Source of the DNA: an uncultured Anaerolineaceae bacterium
Lineage (GTDB): Bacteria > Chloroflexota > Anaerolineae > Anaerolineales > Anaerolineaceae
Direction of reading: 5' to 3'
DNA length: 20,069 nucleotides
Assembly (NCBI GenBank): GCA_937920255.1
Contig: CALDSL010000282.1
Coordinates: forward strand, 1 to 20,069
A program made the position numbers and the translations under genes. Positions 14,146 to 20,069 of this stretch are shown piece by piece; the stretch's first letter is position 1, and each line of letters begins with the position of its first letter. Under the pieces are notes generated by a model. It did not search any database and was not told the DNA's origin. It worked only from the letters and a program-made list of their open reading frames with translations.

Positions 14146-16935
14146 TTATCGCCCGCACGACTGCGCGGCGCACACTTGCAGCAGCGCCACCAGATTTTGC
14201 AGCCGGAAGAGATCATAACGCGCGTTGAAACTCACCGGCTCGGGCAGCTCGCGTACCAGCGTGTCAAAATCCGTCTCCAGCACGTGCGCCTTCACCTGGA
14301 ACATGCTCCACGCCAGCGTGGGGCTGTGGTACAGGTGCTCGCCGGAACCGGTGGTGTGGTGCGCCAGGTCGGTCATCCACCACCACGGATTGTTGACCTC
14401 ATACGACTTGACGTAATTCTCGGTCTTTTCCAGCAGGCGCGCGCGCAGCCGCGCCGCAAGCTCGGGCGTCAGCGGGTAATATTGCGACAGGGCTTGTAGC
14501 TGCATAAAGCCCAGCCCCGCGTCGACGCGCAAATTGGCGCCGTCCCACCAGTTCACCTGGCTGGGGTCGGTCGCGCGGTTGCGCTCGTCCGCGCTGTAGG
14601 GGATCAGGTCGCTGTTGTACGGGCTTTGCGGGCTGATCACGTCTTCGTAGCGCAGCGTGCCGTCGGTGTTGTAGCGCAGCGGCGCGGGCGCGCGCTGGCC
14701 GGCGTCGTACATCTGCGGCACCAGGTTTGCCAGCCGCACCCGCCCGTTGAGCAGCCTGGCGTGCAGAACGGTAGCGGCGGCTTGGGTGGCGGTGTCGCCC
14801 ACCCCGGCAGCCAGGTCGCGCACCGCCTGCGCGCCTTCAACCTGCGCCGCCAGGTTCAAACGGCCTACGCGCCATTCTTCAAAACGCAGAAAGCCCAGGT
14901 TGGGGTCATAGCTGCGCATCCATTCGCGGAAAATCGGCAGCACCACCGGCTCCCAGATGGCCTTCACCCCGTTCCAATCGCCGGTCAGGCGGGCATACTG
15001 CAGCAGCGCGTACAGCCGCTGCGCGTTCATGTTCGGGTTTTCGTTGTTCCAATGTGCCGCCAGCCCGTCAGCTTCGCACGGCTGGCCGGTTTGCACCTGC
15101 TCCTGGCCAAAAAACAGACAGGCGCGGATGTAGGCGTAAGCCTGCGGGTTGAGCAGCGTATTCGCGGCATATTCGGTCAGGTAAGTCTTCAGCTCTTCCT
15201 GCTGGGCGCTCTCCAGATACGGGTAAGCCTCCGCCAGCACGCGCACCAGCTCGTAATCCAGCCCGTAGACCTCAAACGTGGTCTCGTGCTGCATCATCGG
15301 ACTGCCGGGTTGCTCAAAACGCGCCGCCACGGGCGGGTTACCCGGCCCGCGCGCGATGATATCCGCCACGCGCCGCGCGATTTCCGCGCGAATCGCCTGC
15401 GTCGACATCGCCTCGGCGCGCGGGTAAGTCAGCTCATGCGCGCGCGCGTCCCGCTCCGGAAAGCTGGTGGCCGGGTTCAGGTTTTTCGCCGTCTGCCCCA
15501 CCGCGTACAGCCAGCCGTAAGATGAGAAATAGATCATGCGGTTGGCCACCAGCGGGATCGACGCGCCCGGCACCCCGCCCATCGCCACCACGCCGCCGTA
15601 ACGCCACAGGTGCTTGGAGGGCAGCGGGCTGAGCGGTGACATGTGCGACCCAATGTTGAAACTACTCGAGGGCGTGCCATCGCCGTAGATGACCGCCATC
15701 TGCTGGCTGACGGTGTGGTACACCGACAGGTCTTCGCTGCTGGTGTACAGGTAGTCTTCTCCGGTGAAAATCGCCCGGCCGACTTCATCCATGCGCGTCT
15801 GGAACTCTGGCAGGCTCGGCCCGCCCGCCACCTGTTCGGTCGCGCCGGTTTTCAGGTCCACGCGGAACAGGCGGTTGTCGTGGTCCAGTTCATACGCGTT
15901 GGCGTCCGACCCTGCCGGCGCGGGCAGGTAAGCGCTGCCATCCGGCCCCAGCACCGGGGCCAGCAGCCCCCAGTAGGGGATGGGCAGCGGCACCCAGTTG
16001 CGCGCGCCGGGCTTCCACAAATCGGCGCCGCTGGCCGCGTCGAAATAATACAGCGTGCGCCGTTCGGGATAGGCCTGGTAAAAGCGAGCCCAGGTGTCCA
16101 CCGGATCGGCGGTCTCGGGCGCGTTGGGGTAGCCTTCCGCCGGCACGTACGAAGTCGCCCCAGGTTTGACCGTCTGGAAGATCACCACCGCGCCATCGTC
16201 CGACACCACCGGATGCGTGTTACGCATCCCCTGCCCGGAAACCTTACTCTCCCATAGCACCTTTCCGCTACGCGCGTCCGCGGCGCGGGCAGTCAGGTCT
16301 TCGCTGCCAAAGAACACCTTTCCGCGTGATACCGCCGGCGAAGACACCACCGGCCCGCCGGTGAGCACTTCCCAGGCTTTCTCGCCGCTTTCGGCATCCA
16401 GCGCGTACAGCCGGCCGTCGGTCGAGCCGATGTACACCAGCCCGTCCACCACCGCCGGCGCGGAAACCACCGGCCCGCCGGTGGCAAACGACCACTCCAG
16501 GTCGCCGCTTTCGGCGTCCAGCGCGTAGACCTTGCCATCTAACGAGCCGTAATACACCAGCCCGTCCACCACCGCCGCAGTATGCGGGATCGGCCCGCCG
16601 TGTTGCGCGATCCAGATCTCTTCCCCGCTCAGCGCGTCAATGGCGTGCATCTCGCCATTCATCACGCCCTGATAAATCACCCCGTCTGCCAGCACGGGCT
16701 GCGCTTCCACTTCCACGCGCTCGCCGAAGGCATACGCCCACTGCAAATACTGCGGCCCGCTGGTGAAGGTCGTGTTGGTGGTGCGCCCCGAATGCGCCGC
16801 GTCGCCCATGTACATCGGCCAGTCCGCCTCGCTCTGCGCGCGGGCGCCCGCGCCCGGCAGGGCTGCCAGCAGCGCCAGCATCCCCGCGAAAATAATCCGT
16901 GTCACGACCGAAATCCAGGTTTTGTGATCCATCAT
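14146..16935 (-). CDS. Secreted PQQ-type beta-propeller protein with helical C-terminal half
   Basis: A 929-residue exported protein. The signal peptide covers 1-33 (ARA before Gln34). The mature start WPMYMGDAAHSGRT (39-52) is typical for outer-surface PQQ/WD-like propellers of the BamB/alcohol-dehydrogenase fold. Blades run from about 80 to 500; three consecutive 40-residue blades (about 83-200) share V-Y-A-L-D-A-E-S-G and G-G-P-V-V-S-x-P-A-V phrases. Residues about 545-929 change character: helical, Trp/Tyr-rich and free of blade motifs (NWWDGANLRVDAGLGF, NPWWWMTDLAHHTTGSG). They look like an alpha/alpha-toroid, as in some glycan-active enzymes, but no catalytic signature is recognised. 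Cysteines include a C-terminal pair (VCAAQSCGR). The start is set by GGGGGAG 8 bases upstream; a second ATG follows at once. It has its own promoter and is probably monocistronic. Function unknown; surface glycan handling is inference. Confidence 0.85.
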   Translation of the reverse strand: MMDHKTWISVVTRIIFAGMLALLAALPGAGARAQSEADWPMYMGDAAHSGRTTNTTFTSGPQYLQWAYAFGERVEVEAQPVLADGVIYQGVMNGEMHAIDALSGEEIWIAQHGGPIPHTAAVVDGLVYYGSLDGKVYALDAESGDLEWSFATGGPVVSAPAVVDGLVYIGSTDGRLYALDAESGEKAWEVLTGGPVVSSPAVSRGKVFFGSEDLTARAADARSGKVLWESKVSGQGMRNTHPVVSDDGAVVIFQTVKPGATSYVPAEGYPNAPETADPVDTWARFYQAYPERRTLYYFDAASGADLWKPGARNWVPLPIPYWGLLAPVLGPDGSAYLPAPAGSDANAYELDHDNRLFRVDLKTGATEQVAGGPSLPEFQTRMDEVGRAIFTGEDYLYTSSEDLSVYHTVSQQMAVIYGDGTPSSSFNIGSHMSPLSPLPSKHLWRYGGVVAMGGVPGASIPLVANRMIYFSSYGWLYAVGQTAKNLNPATSFPERDARAHELTYPRAEAMSTQAIRAEIARRVADIIARGPGNPPVAARFEQPGSPMMQHETTFEVYGLDYELVRVLAEAYPYLESAQQEELKTYLTEYAANTLLNPQAYAYIRACLFFGQEQVQTGQPCEADGLAAHWNNENPNMNAQRLYALLQYARLTGDWNGVKAIWEPVVLPIFREWMRSYDPNLGFLRFEEWRVGRLNLAAQVEGAQAVRDLAAGVGDTATQAAATVLHARLLNGRVRLANLVPQMYDAGQRAPAPLRYNTDGTLRYEDVISPQSPYNSDLIPYSADERNRATDPSQVNWWDGANLRVDAGLGFMQLQALSQYYPLTPELAARLRARLLEKTENYVKSYEVNNPWWWMTDLAHHTTGSGEHLYHSPTLAWSMFQVKAHVLETDFDTLVRELPEPVSFNARYDLFRLQNLVALLQVCAAQSCGR
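16331..16690 (-). repeat. Three tandem 120-bp propeller-blade repeats within the PQQ gene
   Basis: Units start at 16331, 16451 and 16571 with an exact 120-base period (40 codons, no indel). The first two units are very similar: the same ACCGCCGGCG opening, CCGGCCCGCCGGTG and CGCCGCTTTCGGC blocks recur at matching offsets. The third is more diverged. This indicates recent blade duplication or conversion. Confidence 0.85.
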
Positions 16936-16998
16936 GCTCGATTCTCCCCCATGCCTGCCCTACCGGTAAAGTATCCACCACTGTCGTAGTACGCTGCT

Positions 16999-17027
16999 AT
17001 TGTATCAAAATCGAGCGCGGATGCAAA
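16999..17027 (-). promoter_or_regulatory. Promoter of the PQQ-propeller gene
   Basis: On the - strand TTTGCA (17027-17022, 4/6) and TACAAT (17004-16999, 5/6) have a 17-base spacer and give a leader of about 60 nt. GCATCCGCGC (17024-17015) spans the end of the -35 and the spacer, as in the promoter at 13977-14006. Confidence 0.65.
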
Positions 17028-17050
17028 ACAGGTTGTCGTATGGTGAGGGG

Positions 17051-17085
17051 CTGACAACGGATTCTCAACACAGATTTCACGGATT
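17051..17085 (+). repeat. CTGACAACGGAT repeat, copy 1 (inverted)
   Basis: It begins CTGACAACGGATTCTCAA and ends TTTCACGGATT. It is the approximate reverse complement of the copy at 17441-17480, so the two form an imperfect inverted pair about 430 bp across the intergenic region. Confidence 0.75.
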
Positions 17086-17151
17086 GTTTCATTTGCAGCC
17101 GCCGGTGTCGCAATAATCCTATCACCGGCAGGAGCCAGTTGCCACTTTTTA

Positions 17152-17194
17152 CGTTACCCCCAGAATGGGAGCCACCCCTATTCTGGGGGTAACG
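17152..17194. repeat. Strong 18-bp hairpin (GTTACCCCCAGAAT arms)
   Basis: Positions 17152-17169 pair with 17177-17194 with one G-T wobble and a 7-base loop. The arms open CGTTACCCCCAGAAT. No T-run flanks it. It lies in a gap downstream of GT2 and far upstream of the PQQ gene promoter, so a dispersed repeat element is more likely than a terminator. Confidence 0.8.
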
Positions 17195-17287
17195 CAAAAT
17201 GGCCTAACCGGTAGACGCACATGTGGAGGACCTGGGGATGGCACGGAAACATGTTGAGCGGGCGAAATGGTCCACGGTCGTGGGGGT

Positions 17288-17352
17288 GGGCGAAGCATCT
17301 GGACGAATTTCCAGTCCTTTCCCAGGCTGGTAATCCACCAGATGCTTCGCCC
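17288..17352 (+). repeat. GGGCGAAGCATC palindromic element, copy A
   Basis: Arms GGGCGAAGCATCTGG (17288-17302) and CCAGATGCTTCGCCC (17338-17352) are exact complements around a 35-base centre, with CTAC following the right arm. It aligns along its whole length with copy C (18492-18555), including GGACGA, TTTCC and the right-hand TCCACCAGATG. Confidence 0.9.
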
Positions 17353-17440
17353 CTACACACTCGGTTGTTTATAAACAATCAAACAAACCGGTCGCACTGT
17401 GTGGGCACAGCCTTCCCCGTAAGGATATCGGGACGATCAA

Positions 17441-17480
17441 CCAAGAAATCCGTGAAATCCGTTCTCAAATCCGTTGTCAG
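17441..17480 (-). repeat. CTGACAACGGAT repeat, copy 2, at the GT2 3' end
   Basis: Read on the coding (-) strand it begins CTGACAACGGATTTGAGAAC, four bases after the GT2 stop. It aligns over 40 bases with the copy after the DUF362 gene. Confidence 0.8.
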
Positions 17481-17484
17481 CCAC

Positions 17485-18231
17485 CTAGCGCCGCGGCAGC
17501 GGGGCGAATAGATTGCGCGCGATCAGCACCCCGTAGCGCCAGATGGTGTGCGCCACCTTCATCTTGCTCGGCCCGGACTTGAAATCGTAGCGCAGCACCA
17601 GCGGAACTTCGGTCACGCGCGCGCCCAACCGCCCCATCTTAATCAGCACCTCGGCCATGCAGGTGAAACCGCGTTCCTGCACCAGCCCGTCGCCGTAAGC
17701 CGCGAAGGCGCGCCGCAACAGCTCGCCGCGGTAAGCGCGGTAGCCGCAGGTGTAATCCTTTACGCCGCGGATCGGGAAGAACAGCCGCAGCAAAAAACTG
17801 GCCGCGCCGCTGAACAGGCTGCGATCCCAAGAAAGACCCACTTCCTTGCCGCCCTTCGCGTAGCGCGAAGCGATCACCAGGTCATACCCGGCGTGGATCT
17901 GCTCCATCATCGCGCCGATCAGGGCCGGGTCGTGGGTATTATCGGCGTCCATCGTCACCACCACGTCGCTATCGTCTGCCATAAAGTGCGCCCGGCGCAG
18001 CCCGCTGAGCAGCGCCTGCCCCAGGCCGCGGTTAAAACCGTGGTCGATGAGCTGCATCGGTATCGAGTTGGCCATTTGCTGCGCCAGCGCCAGCGTGTTG
18101 TCCACGCTGCCGTCATTCACCAGCAGCACCTGATAATTAATCTTCGCGTCGTCCATCGCCGCGCACACGCGCTCCAGCAACTGTCCCAGGTCTTTCTCTT
18201 CGTTGTACGCCGGTAAAACAAGATACATCAT
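17485..18231 (-). CDS. GT2 family glycosyltransferase, dolichol-phosphate mannosyltransferase-like
   Basis: A 248-residue GT-A fold enzyme. PAYNEE is at 8-12 after the first strand, VNDGSVDNT at 38-46, the metal-binding DAD at 95-97 (TMDADNTHDP), SRYAKGG at 122-128, and CGYRAYRGE at 162-170 close to the acceptor region. This pattern is that of DPM1/polyprenyl-phosphate sugar transferases, which load a sugar onto a lipid carrier on the cytosolic face. No C-terminal membrane helices are present, so it is the short, DPM1-like form. The start has two adjacent ATGs and only a weak ribosome motif (GAGG about 10 bases up). It is monocistronic and flanked by repeat-filled gaps on both sides. It could feed sugars to the neighbouring polysaccharide operon; that link is inference. 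Confidence 0.9.
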   Translation of the reverse strand: MMYLVLPAYNEEKDLGQLLERVCAAMDDAKINYQVLLVNDGSVDNTLALAQQMANSIPMQLIDHGFNRGLGQALLSGLRRAHFMADDSDVVVTMDADNTHDPALIGAMMEQIHAGYDLVIASRYAKGGKEVGLSWDRSLFSGAASFLLRLFFPIRGVKDYTCGYRAYRGELLRRAFAAYGDGLVQERGFTCMAEVLIKMGRLGARVTEVPLVLRYDFKSGPSKMKVAHTIWRYGVLIARNLFAPLPRR

Positions 18232-18273
18232 TTGGAAGCAGCCTCAGCTTGAATGGGGTTGGTCTCTCAAAGT

Positions 18274-18301
18274 ATTGTAACCCATTCTCGCAAAACGGGA
18301 A
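18274..18301 (-). promoter_or_regulatory. Possible GT2 promoter
   Basis: On the - strand TACAAT (18279-18274) is a good -10, about 43 bases before the GT2 start. The best -35 is TTCCCG (18301-18296) at 16 bases, which is weak (3/6). Confidence 0.45.
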
Positions 18302-18376
18302 CGGCGAGCCCGAGGAATTACAGGTTCGCGAAGCATGTCCATCGCCCACAGGTCGCGGGGCGGATGCAATATGTAG

Positions 18377-18437
18377 GGGAGAAGCATCCGGTCAGCGCAC
18401 GCCTTGGAAGCGTCGACCATTTCCGGATGCTTCGCCC
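18377..18437 (-). repeat. GGGCGAAGCATC palindromic element, copy B (reverse)
   Basis: Arms 18377-18391 and 18423-18437 pair at 14 of 15 positions (mismatch A18380/G18434); the arms end in CATCCGG instead of CATCTGG. GTAGG precedes the left arm, so the element is in the opposite orientation to copies A and C. Its centre is unrelated to theirs. Confidence 0.8.
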
Positions 18438-18491
18438 AGGGAAACGCCATCAAGGCTCCTGGTCAGAAGCAGGGCGCAAGGACGTAGCGGC

Positions 18492-18555
18492 GGGCGAAGC
18501 ATCTGGACGACTTTCCGGCTTTCCCTCAGCCGCCGTTCCACCAGATGCTTCGCCC
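18492..18555 (+). repeat. GGGCGAAGCATC palindromic element, copy C
   Basis: Arms GGGCGAAGCATCTGG (18492-18506) and CCAGATGCTTCGCCC (18541-18555) are exact complements around a 34-base centre that is mostly identical to copy A. It is followed by CTGC where A has CTAC. Confidence 0.9.
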
Positions 18556-18585
18556 CTGCAATGGAATGATCGGATTGCCTGGAGA

Positions 18586-18625
18586 CCAAAATCCGCTCAA
18601 CCCGTTCTCAAAAATCCGTTGACAG
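18586..18625 (-). repeat. CTGTCAACGGAT repeat, copy 3, at the DUF362 3' end
   Basis: On the coding (-) strand it begins CTGTCAACGGATTTTTGAG, 21 bases after the DUF362 stop, and aligns over about 40 bases with copy 2. The palindromic element C follows about 30 bases further on. Confidence 0.8.
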
Positions 18626-18646
18626 CGGCTTCCGTTCCCTCCCGCC

Positions 18647-20044
18647 TCAACTCGGTAAATTGATACGGTTATACACAATCGTAGTGTACTTGTCGGATCC
18701 ATCATATGGATAGCGGCTCTCATATCGCCCCAACCCGGCCGCCGCGGCGTGCTTCAGAAAATCATACGGGCCCACGTGGGCTCCTTTTGGATTTTCGGAA
18801 TCATACCAGGCCGTACCCGATTCCGAATGGACGATATCGGCTGCCACGCAGTCCAGCGCCACCGCGTCGAGGGCGAAGAACAGGCTGTTGGCCGGCTGAT
18901 TACCGAACACGTCCCAGGTCGGCGTGGCATGGTGCGACCAGGTATGCGCGGCGCCGCCAAACAACCCGTCCATCACCGTCAGGATCGTCTTGCCGCCGAT
19001 ATGTGGATTTTTATAAATCGTCACCAGCGGATTTTCGCCGCTCGCGCTGTAATACGGCTTGCCAACATAAATATGATTGTGCAGATTGTCCGGCGAAGTA
19101 TCGTTCGGGTTCACATATTCGATGCTGCCCAGGTGATTCTTGAAAGAGGCAGTGAAACCGGTATCGGTGTTCCCCGGGCCATGCCCCTTGAGGATGGGAA
19201 TATTGATCAGATAGGTAGCGTCGTATAACGTGTCGGTCAGCCAGCGATCTAGCAAGCCATTGTTGCGGTGCGCTGAGTCAAACTGCACCTTCAGGCTGTT
19301 GTGCGTTCCGTAGCTAGACAGATTAATGCCACAGGTTCCATCACCGATAAACGTAACCGCCTTGCCTGAAAAGCGGTCGCGGAAGAACTTATAGAACGGT
19401 TTGCCATGCGCCGTCGCGTCGTAGATGTCCATCGCGCTGTACGGCACGCCCGCGCGGTTCATGCTCTCCACCAGGCTCACCACCACCTGCGGCAACGTGT
19501 CCACCAGGTTGTTGTGGTTGTTGCAATCGTTCCCATCCAGGCTGGCGCAATTGAAGTTCACTTTGATCGCCACGCGCTGCCCCAACTGGTATCCGCCCGC
19601 GCTGATACGCGTAAATAGCTTATCCCAAATCACGCTCTCGTTCGTTTCCTCTGTCAGATTTTGCAAACCCGCCAGCAGCATGGCGTTGACCTTGCTCTGA
19701 TCGACATAGTTATAGTAGTAATTCGCCGTCCCATTCCAGTTGGTCACTGATGCGTGGCGCACGTGCGTCACCACCGACTGCGCTGGCAGCGGCGGTAAAC
19801 CCGGAATGGGCGGGTCGGTTGGTTTGGTCGTGGGTGTGCGCGAAGGCTTGGGCGTCACGGTCATCGTGGGAACTGGCGTGTTGGTCGGGTCCAGTTTTAC
19901 ATCCTCGCTCACCACCGGGAAGAACGCTTTGCGCAAATCGGTCTGCGCCGATACCCGCCGTCCAGCCTCGATCAAAATCCCACCGCCGACAGCTGTTGCC
20001 AGCGCAGCCAGAAATTCTCTGCGAGTTAACTTCTTACCTCTCAT
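18647..20044 (-). CDS. Tat-exported DUF362 domain protein
   Basis: A 465-residue protein. The N-terminus carries a twin-arginine signal (LTRREFLAAL at 6-15, then a glycine/alanine core, probable cut after VSA33), so it is folded and probably cofactor-loaded before export. A Pro/Thr spacer follows at about 52-87. The rest is a DUF362-type domain: RVAIKVNFNC (157-166), the switch to YLINIPILKGHGP (278-290), GFTASFKNHLGSIEY (296-310), and NSLFFALDAVALDCVAADI (386-404) with its conserved aspartates. Some DUF362 proteins are fused to ferredoxin domains; here only scattered cysteines (166, 174, 238, 399) are seen, with no 4Fe-4S motif. GGAGGG six bases before the ATG fixes the start. Its promoter lies beyond the right edge. 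Biochemical role unknown. Confidence 0.9.
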   Translation of the reverse strand: MRGKKLTRREFLAALATAVGGGILIEAGRRVSAQTDLRKAFFPVVSEDVKLDPTNTPVPTMTVTPKPSRTPTTKPTDPPIPGLPPLPAQSVVTHVRHASVTNWNGTANYYYNYVDQSKVNAMLLAGLQNLTEETNESVIWDKLFTRISAGGYQLGQRVAIKVNFNCASLDGNDCNNHNNLVDTLPQVVVSLVESMNRAGVPYSAMDIYDATAHGKPFYKFFRDRFSGKAVTFIGDGTCGINLSSYGTHNSLKVQFDSAHRNNGLLDRWLTDTLYDATYLINIPILKGHGPGNTDTGFTASFKNHLGSIEYVNPNDTSPDNLHNHIYVGKPYYSASGENPLVTIYKNPHIGGKTILTVMDGLFGGAAHTWSHHATPTWDVFGNQPANSLFFALDAVALDCVAADIVHSESGTAWYDSENPKGAHVGPYDFLKHAAAAGLGRYESRYPYDGSDKYTTIVYNRINLPS

Positions 20045-20069
20045 AATAGTCCCTCCAATAAGGTAAAAC

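Larger units (their letters stand above)
17028..17484. other. Repeat-rich intergenic region between PQQ-propeller and GT2 genes
   Basis: There is no credible gene; short open frames here lack start sites and domains. The region holds, in order, a CTGACAACGGAT-type repeat, a small hairpin (GCCGGTG 17101-17107 with CACCGGC 17123-17129), a strong 18-bp hairpin, one GGGCGAAGCATC palindromic element, a perfect 14-base palindrome TTGTTTATAAACAA (17365-17378), and an inverted second copy of the first repeat next to the GT2 stop. Confidence 0.7.
18232..18646. other. Repeat-rich intergenic region between GT2 and DUF362 genes
   Basis: There is no supportable gene. It holds the GT2 leader and promoter, palindromic elements B (inverted) and C, and a CTGTCAACGGAT repeat by the DUF362 stop. 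A fragment GCGAAGCATG at 18328-18337 may be a decayed further arm of the palindromic family. Confidence 0.7.

Noticed and set aside
17152..17194. 18-bp hairpin as intrinsic terminator of GT2
   Set aside because: No T-run follows on the - strand (bases after the stem read TAAAAAG), and it lies about 290 bases beyond the stop.
17288..18555. Possible CRISPR-like array from the repeated GCGAAGCATC arms
   Set aside because: Spacing is irregular, a gene lies between the copies, orientations differ, and each copy is itself a palindrome; no cas genes are present.

Overview
The window is GC-rich bacterial chromosome with ordinary bacterial gene structure. I see no tRNA, rRNA, CRISPR array, transposase or phage gene. 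Proline/threonine-rich linkers on exported proteins, a GTPase fused to a DUF697-type membrane domain, and abundant dispersed palindromic repeats with GTAGGG/CCCTAC ends fit an environmental Chloroflexota (Anaerolineae-like) genome. That assignment is inference from style, not from a marker gene.

Left part (1-8650), mostly + strand and housekeeping or membrane in character: a two-CBS-domain protein closed by a clear terminator; a small PRC-barrel-like protein; a YihY/BrkB-type membrane protein on the - strand, whose stop codon overlaps that of its convergent neighbour; two different AI-2E/PerM-family membrane proteins overlapping by ATGA; an Era-like GTPase with a membrane-type C-terminus, starting at TTG; and a two-gene ABC exporter (DrrA/NatA-like ATPase plus ABC-2 permease). 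An exact 40-bp inverted repeat with a 4-base loop lies in the convergent gap at 8676-8759.

Middle part (8772-13912), all - strand: a tight surface-polysaccharide operon. Transcription runs from a promoter at about 13977-14006 through an exported Asp-box propeller protein with a C-terminal membrane anchor, a GT4 glycosyltransferase (TTG start), a fused Wzz/BY-kinase polysaccharide tyrosine kinase, and dTDP-4-dehydrorhamnose 3,5-epimerase (rfbC). The likely theme is synthesis, length control and export of a rhamnose-type polysaccharide with a companion surface protein.

Right part (14146-20044), also - strand: single-gene units. These are a large secreted PQQ-type propeller protein with a helical C-terminal half, a DPM1-like GT2 glycosyltransferase, and a Tat-exported DUF362 protein. 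The gaps between them (about 550 and 415 bp) are packed with repeats: three copies of a palindromic element with GGGCGAAGCATC arms, three copies of a CTGNCAACGGAT repeat (two just after the stops of GT2 and DUF362), and a strong 18-bp hairpin.

The most notable observations are: (1) the promoters of the two exported propeller genes share the 10-mer GCATCCGCGC at nearly the same position upstream of the -10, suggesting co-regulation; (2) the perfect 40-bp hairpin; (3) the composite repeat module following two genes; and (4) the architecture of the 929-residue propeller/helical protein. I found no convincing new defence or mobile system.
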